Shown piece by piece: positions 1 to 5,940 of a DNA stretch of 6,193 nucleotides (positions are counted from its first letter, which is position 1; each line of letters begins with the position of its first letter). Below the pieces are notes generated by a model. It was not told the DNA's origin and made no database searches. It saw only the letters and a list, made by a program, of their open reading frames with translations. Source of the stretch: DATLBY01 sp035526665 (GTDB taxonomy: Bacteria; Acidobacteriota; Terriglobia; Bryobacterales; Bryobacteraceae); NCBI GenBank assembly GCA_035526665.1, contig DATLBY010000082.1:1-6193 (forward strand), in the 5' to 3' direction. A program made the position numbers and the translations under genes.

Positions 1-120
1 GATTTCAATGCGAAACTCCAGAGCTCTTCTGCGTCTAACAGACGAGGGGCCCGTTTGGAATGGCGCTCCAGCATTCGCCCAGGATTTTAACATGAGGCCC
101 ACGTTTTTGTACGGGTATGC

Positions 121-129
121 TGGTATTCT
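121..129 (+). promoter_or_regulatory. Possible extended -10 promoter of the YtxH gene pair
   Basis: TGGTATTCT carries the TGn extension followed by a -10-like hexamer TATTCT (four of six consensus bases). It would start transcription near position 136, giving a leader of about 34 bases before the ATG at 170. No good -35 hexamer lies at the usual distance, so the call rests on the extended -10 alone and is tentative. Nothing else convincing is visible in 1-120, apart from a 5-bp stem with a 3-base loop at 32-44 that has no following T run. Confidence 0.3.
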
Positions 130-154
130 GTAGTTGAGAAAAATTCTTTCGAGT

Positions 155-161
155 AAAGGAG
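155..161 (+). promoter_or_regulatory. Ribosome binding site that fixes the YtxH start
   Basis: AAAGGAG lies 8 bases before the ATG at 170. This strong Shine-Dalgarno match decides for that ATG over the in-frame TTG at 134, which would add 12 charged residues in front of the membrane segment. Confidence 0.75.
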
Positions 162-169
162 ATAGGGAT

Positions 170-484
170 ATGGATGATAGCAAGGGCTTGTCGTATTTTT
201 TCCTTGGTCTTGGCATCGGGGTCGCTGTCGGAATCGTATTCGCGCCGCAATCCGGCGAAGAGACACGCGGTCTCCTGAAATCGAAGGCGTCGGAAGGCAC
301 CGATTACATCAAGCGCCGCAGCGACGAAATCCGGGACAGCGCCGGGGAGTTAGTGGAAAAGGGTAAAACCGTTGTCAGAAGTCAGCGCGAACAGCTGACC
401 GCCGCGGTGGATGCGGGCAAGCAGGCCTATCGCGAAGCGGTATCGGGCGCGACAGAAAATCGTCCCGGCACGCAAGCTATCTGA
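170..484 (+). CDS. YtxH-domain small membrane protein
   Basis: The 104-residue product has a short polar start, a glycine-rich hydrophobic segment at about residues 7-25, and then the YtxH signature FAPQSGEETR at residues 24-33. A charged, helix-forming tail with coiled-coil character fills residues 34-95. This matches the YtxH family (PF12732-like), which are small single-pass or membrane-associated proteins often linked to envelope or general stress; their molecular role is not established. The ATG at 170 is chosen because AAAGGAG sits 8 bases upstream and because the hydrophobic segment then lies at the N-terminus. The next gene follows after 29 bases and also encodes a small protein with an N-terminal membrane segment and a helical tail, so the two are probably cotranscribed and may act together at the membrane. 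That partnership is inference. The family call is good; function is unknown. Confidence 0.88.
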   Translation: MDDSKGLSYFFLGLGIGVAVGIVFAPQSGEETRGLLKSKASEGTDYIKRRSDEIRDSAGELVEKGKTVVRSQREQLTAAVDAGKQAYREAVSGATENRPGTQAI

Positions 485-513
485 TCGCAGGGTAGAAGCG
501 CATAGGAAACGTT

Positions 514-1023
514 ATGAGCCAGGAAACAATTCTGCTGTACGTCATGGCGGTTTTCGTCACTATTTCGGCGATTGCGTTATGCATTCAGGCAGGCATGCTG
601 TTTGGCATATTTAAGACAACAAAGGCACTGCAGGAGCAGGCAAATTCAATCATGCCGCAGGTGAAGTCTATCCTGGCCAAAGCGGAAACGACGGTGGATC
701 AAAGCAGCCGGCATATCGTGGAGATCACAGCCAAGGCTAACGAGATGATGGATCTCGGGAAAGCCCAACTGGTGAAGCTCGATGCCGTTGTCACGGACGC
801 CAGCAGCCGTGCCAAACTGCAGTTGGAGCGGGCGGAAATGGTGGTAGACGACACCGTCAGCCGCGTGCATCAATCAGTCGCCGCAGTTCACAATGGCATC
901 CTCAAACCGATCCGCGAAGTGAGCGGGGTAGCGAGCGGAGTCAAGACTGCCGTCTCCTATTTCATGCGGGGCGGACGTCCCAGTGTGGCCCAGGCAACGC
1001 AGGACGACGAAATGTTCATCTAG
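514..1023 (+). CDS. Membrane-anchored coiled-coil protein, DUF948-like
   Basis: The 169-residue product has one clear transmembrane helix at about residues 8-33 and then an almost uninterrupted amphipathic helical region to about residue 145. That region is rich in Ala, Val, Lys and Glu and has few prolines. The tail is short and polar and ends in DDEMFI. The layout resembles DUF948-type and methyl-accepting-like stalk proteins that lie beside YtxH genes in many bacteria, but I see no diagnostic motif, so this is resemblance of architecture. The ATG at 514 has a weak AGGAAA at 504-509, and the helix begins a few residues in, which supports this start. The gene lies 29 bases after the YtxH gene and is probably in the same transcript. 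The stop TAG at 1021-1023 is followed closely by a strong hairpin at 1036-1067. Existence of the gene is well supported; its function is unknown. Confidence 0.85.
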   Translation: MSQETILLYVMAVFVTISAIALCIQAGMLFGIFKTTKALQEQANSIMPQVKSILAKAETTVDQSSRHIVEITAKANEMMDLGKAQLVKLDAVVTDASSRAKLQLERAEMVVDDTVSRVHQSVAAVHNGILKPIREVSGVASGVKTAVSYFMRGGRPSVAQATQDDEMFI

Positions 1024-1035
1024 CAAATATTGCAA

Positions 1036-1067
1036 AGTCGGCGGGAGTCAGTAGATTCCTGCCGATT
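1036..1067 (+). promoter_or_regulatory. Strong RNA hairpin between the DUF948-like and phosphatase genes
   Basis: Bases 1036-1048 pair with 1055-1067 around a 6-base loop (CAGTAG). There are 13 consecutive pairs, ten Watson-Crick and three G-U. The core is TCGGCGGGA against TCCTGCCGA. No T run follows, so it is a poor classical intrinsic terminator. It could slow polymerase, protect the 3' end of the upstream message, or control the phosphatase gene: it buries GGGAG (1043-1047), the only Shine-Dalgarno-like stretch before that gene. The stem is seen in the sequence; the role is inference. Confidence 0.5.
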
Positions 1068-1090
1068 CCATTTACGCTGATGGTGCGCTC

Positions 1091-1849
1091 CTGGTCGATA
1101 TACATAGCCACATACTTTGGGGAGTAGACGATGGAGCCCAGTCGCTGGACGAGAGCCTTGCCATGTTGGATGCGGCGGCCGAATCCGGTACGACCGACAT
1201 TGTAGCCACGCCTCACGCCAACACGCAATATTCTTTCGATCCCAATCTTATTCAAAACCGTATTCGGGAACTGGCAATGGTGCGCCCGGCAGGACCGCGG
1301 ATCCATCTCGGTTGTGATTTCCACATGATGTTCTCCAACATCGAGGACGCGCTTGTCCACCCCGTCAAATACGCAATTAACGCGAAATCATATCTGCTGG
1401 TGGAATTTTCCGATCTGGCGATTTTCAAGAGCGCCAGCGATGACCTCGGACGGCTGATTGCCGCGGGTATTCGGCCGATTGTCACGCATCCCGAGCGGAA
1501 TCCGCTGCTCAGGCAGCGCCTGGAACAGCTCAGGGAGTGGGTGGTATCCGGCTGCTATTTACAGGTGACGGCCGCGTCCTATTTCGGACGATTCGGGAGC
1601 AAAGCAGAGAGGTTTGCCGAAGAGCTGACGCTGGAGGGCCTAGTGCATTTTATTGCGAGTGACGCACACGATACCCGCCATCGGCCTCCGGGCCTGCGCG
1701 ACTGTTACGACTATATCCACAAACGCTATGGAGTAGAACTGGCCGATCGCCTGTTTGTCTCGAATCCCAAGGCGACGCTGTCAGGGAGTGCGCTGCCTGC
1801 CGCGGCTCCGCAGCCGGCAACCAGCAGACGATTCTGGTTCTTTCGATAG
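1091..1849 (+). CDS. CpsB/YwqE-type PHP-fold tyrosine-protein phosphatase
   Basis: The frame encodes a 252-residue protein, close to the roughly 250 residues usual for manganese-dependent tyrosine phosphatases of the CpsB/YwqE/Wzb-like PHP family. These remove phosphate from bacterial tyrosine kinases that govern exopolysaccharide synthesis. With a CTG start the product begins MVDIHSHILWGVDDGAQSLD, the normal family N-terminus. Expected metal ligands are visible: H5 and H7 (HxH), D13/D14, H42 in VATPH, E105 in LLVEFSD, H133 in THPERN, and D191 and H193 in SDAHDTRHRP. At the position of the family's Glu in the 'GxE' strand there is Asp (GCDFH, D76). An in-frame TAG at 1052-1054 limits the start to 1055 or later, and no ATG, GTG or TTG exists in frame before the ATG at 1163, which would remove the HxH motif. 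CTG 1091 and ATT 1055 are the candidates. No kinase or sugar genes are in view, so the substrate is unknown. Confidence 0.87.
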   Translation: MVDIHSHILWGVDDGAQSLDESLAMLDAAAESGTTDIVATPHANTQYSFDPNLIQNRIRELAMVRPAGPRIHLGCDFHMMFSNIEDALVHPVKYAINAKSYLLVEFSDLAIFKSASDDLGRLIAAGIRPIVTHPERNPLLRQRLEQLREWVVSGCYLQVTAASYFGRFGSKAERFAEELTLEGLVHFIASDAHDTRHRPPGLRDCYDYIHKRYGVELADRLFVSNPKATLSGSALPAAAPQPATSRRFWFFR

Positions 1850-1850
1850 C

Positions 1851-1859
1851 TGCTAGAAT
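1851..1859 (+). promoter_or_regulatory. Possible extended -10 promoter of the HEAT-M1-GNAT operon
   Basis: TGCTAGAAT combines the TGn extension with TAGAAT, which matches the -10 consensus at five of six bases. It begins just after the phosphatase stop (1847-1849). A start near 1866 would leave a leader of about 24 bases before the ATG at 1890. The -35 region (about 1831-1836, ATTCTG) is poor. The 8-base palindrome CTGTACAG at 1866-1873 sits at the predicted start point, but is too short to call an operator. Confidence 0.4.
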
Positions 1860-1889
1860 TTGGCGCTGTACAGTCGATAAGCAGACAGA

Positions 1890-2690
1890 ATGACGGCGAG
1901 TGAAGCGCAAGTACAGACGGCTCCGGAGGTCTGGCGGGAAGTACAGGCGTTTGCAGCCTCGGCAGCGAGCGATTGGGATGATGCCCGATTGCGACATCTG
2001 GTATCTCTCGTGGGTGCGACGGGAGACACTGTGGCGCTCATCGCGGATAGTAGTGTACTCAGCATTGACCATGCCCGAGTGCTTGCCGTCGCGGCCGTTA
2101 GGCAAGAGAGTGCGTTGCTGGGAAAGTTGATAAAAACGCTCTCCGGGTCTCCTGAATGCACTGTCAGGATGCTCGAGATTCTCAGCAGGAGCTTCGAGCT
2201 ATCCAGGCTGGGGTTGGCCCTTGCGCGTCTCGCGTCTGACAAGAACCTCCTGGTGCGCTCGAAAGCCGCCCTTCTATTGACCCGCATCCACGGGACCTCG
2301 GACCGGATTCAAAAACAGATGGGTTCACTGGATCCGCGAGTGCGGGCAAACGGTCTTGAGGCCGGGTGGGGCCTGCAGGGGAAAGAGTACATACGCATCT
2401 GCGAAGAGGCGGTGCGCGGCGACGCTTATGCCCGCGTTAGGGGAAACGCGTTGGTAGGGCTGTTCCACGCCCGTCATCCCAACTGGCGGCCGCGGATGAT
2501 AGAGATGGCTGGCCACCCCTTAGCGAACTTTCGCATCGCCGCGATTTGGGCTATGGGGGTCACCGGCGACAAGGGGTTCCTACCCGACCTGCATGCCCTG
2601 ATGGAATCTGAAGGAGGACAAATACGCTGGCACGCCATGCGGGCCATCTCCCGCATCCGGCGGGAACTAGGCCTTAGACTGGATTCGTGA
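1890..2690 (+). CDS. HEAT-repeat-like helical protein
   Basis: The 266-residue product has no signal peptide or membrane segment, so it is probably cytoplasmic. The C-terminal two thirds reads as repeated helix pairs of HEAT/PBS-lyase type. Typical units are around residues 105-133 (SDKNLLVRSKAALLLTRI), 146-162 (SLDPRVRANGLEAGWGL), 178-194 (DAYARVRGNALVGLF), 209-223 (HPLANFRIAAIWAMG) and 243-258 (GQIRWHAMRAISRI). Each has the short acidic or proline turn followed by a V/I-R-x-x-A helix. The first hundred residues are also helical but less regular. Such proteins are usually scaffolds for protein binding; no catalytic residues are evident. The ATG at 1890 lacks a clear Shine-Dalgarno, but the upstream phosphatase ends at 1849, leaving a small promoter-bearing gap. 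Its stop overlaps the start of the M1 peptidase gene by four bases (GTGA), so the two are very likely coupled. The role is unknown. Confidence 0.82.
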   Translation: MTASEAQVQTAPEVWREVQAFAASAASDWDDARLRHLVSLVGATGDTVALIADSSVLSIDHARVLAVAAVRQESALLGKLIKTLSGSPECTVRMLEILSRSFELSRLGLALARLASDKNLLVRSKAALLLTRIHGTSDRIQKQMGSLDPRVRANGLEAGWGLQGKEYIRICEEAVRGDAYARVRGNALVGLFHARHPNWRPRMIEMAGHPLANFRIAAIWAMGVTGDKGFLPDLHALMESEGGQIRWHAMRAISRIRRELGLRLDS

Positions 2691-5092
2691 GATGTAGGGT
2701 TGTGCTCCTCGGTGTATTGTCCTTGGTGGGGCTGGCGGGCCAAGATACAGGCGCCACCCTGGCGAAAGCCATCCGGGAGGCTGGACTGGACGCACAGGAG
2801 TGTTACCGCGTCCGTGACCTGAGCTTAAGCCGGGAAGATCTGAAGCTGTACCTGACAGACGGATTTCTGATTTTCGGGAAACCCGTCAAGGGTAAGCCCG
2901 TCGCGGCCGTGTTTACCACGGAGGTGGAAGGCGGCGATGCTGAGATGCTCCTGCTGCCGCCGCATCGCAGTGAGCGCATGTCGCTGGCAAGCTTCGCCCA
3001 TACCCCGAATCTAAATGAACACCTCACCGCGGCGGTGTTTCTCTTCACCGACGACACGGCTGCGGAGTTAAAGCAGCAGCTAGCCGCAAGCTCAGCCAAG
3101 CGTGCTCCCGATATGGGATTGCTGCTGGCGGCGAAATGGAATTCCGTGGTCAAGAATTTGACCCTTAGCTTTGAGATTCGCCTGGTTCAGGATCAATATC
3201 TCAACGATGAGAAAAATTTTGGCTTCTTCTACGGGGCGCTGACCGGCAAAACGGTTGGCAATTTCGATCTGATCTACGATCCGAGAGCACGCGAGCAGAT
3301 CACTGTCGGGCAGATTGTCCATCGGGAGAATCGCACATACTTCGACATTTGGACCAGTTTCGCCGCCCGGTCATGGCGGAATCGAAGGCGGGAGGTGCAA
3401 CCCGATCACGTAAAGCTGACCGGCGTGCAAATCGATGCCGCGCTGAACGACGATCTGCATATGACCGCCATTACCAAACTGAGATTTAGCTACCGGGGCG
3501 ATCTGGAGACGGCCATTCCATTCGAAGTCTCACGCCGGGTGAAAGTGACGGAAGTTCGCTTGGACGGCGAGCCAGTGGAGGCATTCACCCGGGATTCGCT
3601 GCGGGCCAATCTGCTCCGAAGCACGGAGAATGATCTGTTTTTGGTGATTCCGTCCAAGACACTCAGCTCAGGCGTGCATGAGCTCGAGTTCCGGCATGAG
3701 GGCGACGTGATTTCGCCGGCGGGAAACGGCGTTTACTTCGTCGCGGCACGGGCGAACTGGTACCCAAATCACGGCAGTGACTTTGCCAATTACAGCCTGA
3801 CGTTCCGTTATCCCAAGCGCCTGGATCTGGTTGCGACCGGCGATGTTGTCTCCGACCGGACCGAAGGCGAGGTTCGCATTACGCGAAGAGTTACCTCTTC
3901 TCCGGTGCGTTTCGCAGGATTTAACCTGGGGCAGTACGAGAAAGCATCGCAAACACGACCAGGCTACACGATTCAGGTAGTCGGCAATAAGAAGCTGGAG
4001 GCAGCCCTGGTGCCCCGTGCCGCAGACACAACACCACTCCCGCCGGGATTCCCGCAGATAGGACGGCGCGAGCCGAGGCGCCCGGCAGAGGCGATGCCGC
4101 TCCCGAGCATCATCACTCCCAACCCCGTCTCACGTCTGCAGCAACTCGCCTCCGAGGTGGGGTCGGCGGTGGAATTCATGGTGCAGCATTTTGGCCCGCT
4201 ACCGGTGAAGACCCTGACCGTGTCGCCCATCCCAGGCACTTTCGGACAGGGCTTTCCCGGTCTGCTTTACCTGTCTACGTTGACTTATCTGACGCCGGAG
4301 GAAAGGCCGGCTTCGATACGCTCGGGAGCCATACAGACTTTTTTCTCGGATATTCTCTTTGCCCACGAGACCGCGCACCAATGGTGGGGGAACCTGGTGA
4401 CAGCATCGGCTTATCAGGACGACTGGCTGATGGAGTCGCTGGCGAACTACTCGGCGCTGATGTTCCTGGAAAAACGGAAGGGACGGAAGGCGCTCGACAG
4501 CATACTCGAGAACTACCGGAGTCATCTGCTCTCCAAATCTTCCGATCAGACGCTGGAATCGGCGGGTCCCATCATTTGGGGAACGCGCCTGAACTCGTCC
4601 CAAACTCCGGGCGCATGGAGGGCGATCACCTACGAGAAGGGCTCCTGGATTATGCACATGCTGCGCGCCAGGATGGGCGACGAAGCGTTCAGCGCCATGC
4701 TCCGCGAGGTGGTAAACCGGTACCGATTCAGGAGTTTGACCACGGAGCAGTTTCATTTGATCGCGCAACAGTTCATGCCGGCGAAAGCCCCGGATGCACG
4801 GTTGGACACTTTTTTCGAGCAATGGGTATACGGGACCGGCATCCCAAAATTGAAGGTAAACTACACGGCAAAGGGGAAAGCGCCTTCCATTACCGTGAGC
4901 GGATCAATTGTGCAAACGGAAGTGGATGAGGACTTTTCGCTGGTGGCGCCGATCGAGGTGCAGCTGCCCGGAAAGCGCAGTTTGATCCACTGGGTGGTCA
5001 CAGCCGGCGATCCCGCCTCGTTTACTCTGAAGCTCAGCCAGCTGCCGGTGAAGGTTGGCCTCGATGCCGGAAATATTCTGGCGTCGCATTAG
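2687..5092 (+). CDS. Secreted M1-family zinc metallopeptidase with atypical exopeptidase motif
   Basis: The 801-residue product begins with a signal peptide (residues 1 to about 18; hydrophobic VVLLGVLSLVGLAG), so it should act outside the cytoplasm. Residues about 25-235 form an N-terminal module I cannot assign. About 240-440 looks like the beta-sandwich that precedes the catalytic domain in M1 peptidases, followed by a proline-rich linker near 451-475. The catalytic domain has the zinc site HETAHQWWGN (H560, E561, H564) and the third ligand E583 in WLMESLANY, exactly 18 residues after H564. It also has the catalytic tyrosine Y649 in TYEKG. The usual GxMEN motif, whose Glu binds the substrate's free amino end, is replaced by GQGFPG (520-525), so aminopeptidase action is uncertain. 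A beta-rich tail (about 730-801) ends the protein. The GTG at 2687 overlaps the preceding stop (GTGA), and no competing start preserves the signal peptide. An AGGAGG for the next gene overlaps its stop. Substrate is unknown. Confidence 0.93.
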   Translation: MRCRVVLLGVLSLVGLAGQDTGATLAKAIREAGLDAQECYRVRDLSLSREDLKLYLTDGFLIFGKPVKGKPVAAVFTTEVEGGDAEMLLLPPHRSERMSLASFAHTPNLNEHLTAAVFLFTDDTAAELKQQLAASSAKRAPDMGLLLAAKWNSVVKNLTLSFEIRLVQDQYLNDEKNFGFFYGALTGKTVGNFDLIYDPRAREQITVGQIVHRENRTYFDIWTSFAARSWRNRRREVQPDHVKLTGVQIDAALNDDLHMTAITKLRFSYRGDLETAIPFEVSRRVKVTEVRLDGEPVEAFTRDSLRANLLRSTENDLFLVIPSKTLSSGVHELEFRHEGDVISPAGNGVYFVAARANWYPNHGSDFANYSLTFRYPKRLDLVATGDVVSDRTEGEVRITRRVTSSPVRFAGFNLGQYEKASQTRPGYTIQVVGNKKLEAALVPRAADTTPLPPGFPQIGRREPRRPAEAMPLPSIITPNPVSRLQQLASEVGSAVEFMVQHFGPLPVKTLTVSPIPGTFGQGFPGLLYLSTLTYLTPEERPASIRSGAIQTFFSDILFAHETAHQWWGNLVTASAYQDDWLMESLANYSALMFLEKRKGRKALDSILENYRSHLLSKSSDQTLESAGPIIWGTRLNSSQTPGAWRAITYEKGSWIMHMLRARMGDEAFSAMLREVVNRYRFRSLTTEQFHLIAQQFMPAKAPDARLDTFFEQWVYGTGIPKLKVNYTAKGKAPSITVSGSIVQTEVDEDFSLVAPIEVQLPGKRSLIHWVVTAGDPASFTLKLSQLPVKVGLDAGNILASH

Positions 5093-5096
5093 GAGG
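5091..5096 (+). promoter_or_regulatory. AGGAGG ribosome binding site overlapping the M1 stop codon
   Basis: The full anti-Shine-Dalgarno match AGGAGG begins inside the TAG stop (5090-5092) of the M1 gene. The GTG at 5098 is only one base away, which is too close for normal initiation, and the TTG at 5102 (5-base spacing) opens a frame that ends after 12 codons. The site may recruit ribosomes for re-initiation at 5098 or further down at 5134. Confidence 0.6.
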
Positions 5097-5133
5097 TGTG
5101 CTTGAGCTGCCGGATCTGGAGAGAACCCAGCAC

Positions 5134-5940
5134 ATGCTGAGTGTCAGCCACGAGCTCGCGCAACGCCTAGAATCCGCGGAGGCGGCGGACGGCTCTGAGT
5201 GCGCTGAGGCCCAGGCCACGCTGCATCCGGAATCCGGCGCCGCGGTTATTTCCGTGGCCGGAGGCTATGCCATATTCCTGGGAGCCGCCTCTCCGCTGAC
5301 GCACGCACTCGCGGTGGGCATGCACGGACCGGTGACTGCCGCCGAGTTAGACGAACTCGAGCATTTCTACTCTTCGCGAGGCGCTCCAGTAACCCTGGAT
5401 GTCTGCCCGCATGCCGACCTCTCGCTGTTGGAGTTACTGGCTGCCCGATCCTACAGGATCTCCGAATTTACGAATGTCATGGTGATGGCGCTCCACCCAG
5501 AGGACTGCTTTCTGACGGAGGCGGACGCGGGGCGCACGCGGCCAGTCGAGGGCTCTGAGAAGGAGCTCTATACCGATGTGATGGTCCGCGGTTTCTTCGG
5601 ACGGGACTACGTTACAGCGGAAGAGCGCCACCTGGGAGGCGTTCTGTTTCACATCCGGGGAGCTTTCCCGCATTTCGCTCTGGAGGATGGCCAGCCCGTT
5701 GGGGCGGGATCTGTCTCTATCCGCTGGCGGGTGGCAACTTGCTTCGCCGACAGCACGCTGGCGCCTTTTCGCGGAAAGGGAAGCCATTCGGCCCTCATCC
5801 GTGCGCGCCTGCATTTGGCTCAATCCCGCGGATGTGATCTGGCGACGGCGGGGACGGTGCCCGGCAGCGGATCGCAGCGGCATTACGAGAAGCTTGGCTT
5901 CCAAGTTGCTTATACGAAGGCTACGATGGTAAAGAAGTGA
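5134..5940 (+). CDS. GNAT-family N-acetyltransferase with degenerate N-terminal half
   Basis: The 268-residue product transfers an acetyl group from acetyl-CoA to an unknown amine, judging by its C-terminal GNAT domain. Motif A is seen as STLAPFRGKGSHSALIRARL (R213-G-K-G216 contacts the CoA pyrophosphate), followed by the SQRHYEKLGF segment with the usual general-acid tyrosine Y251. The final Gly/Ala of the R-x-x-G-x-G/A loop is His here. The N-terminal half ends in LELLAARSYRISEFTNVMVM, which resembles the end of a GNAT fold without an acetyl-CoA loop, so this may be a tandem GNAT with a dead first half (inference). No signal peptide is present, so it is likely cytoplasmic. ATG 5134 is preferred because GGAGAG (5118-5123) lies 10 bases upstream. 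GTG 5098 would add 12 residues, but its AGGAGG is only one base away. The gene follows the M1 gene closely and overlaps the next by four bases. Confidence 0.85.
   Translation: MLSVSHELAQRLESAEAADGSECAEAQATLHPESGAAVISVAGGYAIFLGAASPLTHALAVGMHGPVTAAELDELEHFYSSRGAPVTLDVCPHADLSLLELLAARSYRISEFTNVMVMALHPEDCFLTEADAGRTRPVEGSEKELYTDVMVRGFFGRDYVTAEERHLGGVLFHIRGAFPHFALEDGQPVGAGSVSIRWRVATCFADSTLAPFRGKGSHSALIRARLHLAQSRGCDLATAGTVPGSGSQRHYEKLGFQVAYTKATMVKK

Noticed and set aside
32..44. Small hairpin CGTCT-AAC-AGACG as a terminator of an upstream gene
   Set aside because: Only five pairs and no following T run; too weak to call.
1..133. Two short + strand frames open from the left edge (to TAA 88-90 and to TAG 131-133) that might be the end of an upstream gene
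   Set aside because: Both are too short and show no recognisable protein sequence; a chance open frame is equally likely, so neither is called.
35..250. Minus-strand open frame of 71 codons crossing the YtxH start
   Set aside because: It overlaps a well-supported gene with a strong ribosome binding site and its translation has no family features.
1023..1033. GCAAATATTGC imperfect inverted repeat after the DUF948-like stop
   Set aside because: Only four paired bases with a 3-base loop; not convincing as a regulatory site.
1016..1360. Minus-strand open frame covering the gap and the phosphatase N-terminus
   Set aside because: It is a shadow of the phosphatase frame, whose + strand translation carries clear PHP metal motifs.
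1866..1873. Palindrome CTGTACAG near the predicted start of the HEAT operon as an operator
   Set aside because: Eight bases without further symmetry occur easily by chance, and no second copy was noticed near the other promoter.
4199..4822. Long minus-strand frame (207 codons) and + strand alternative frame (182 codons) inside the M1 gene
   Set aside because: Both lie opposite or within the catalytic domain, which is clearly coding in the M1 frame; long shadows are expected in GC-rich DNA.
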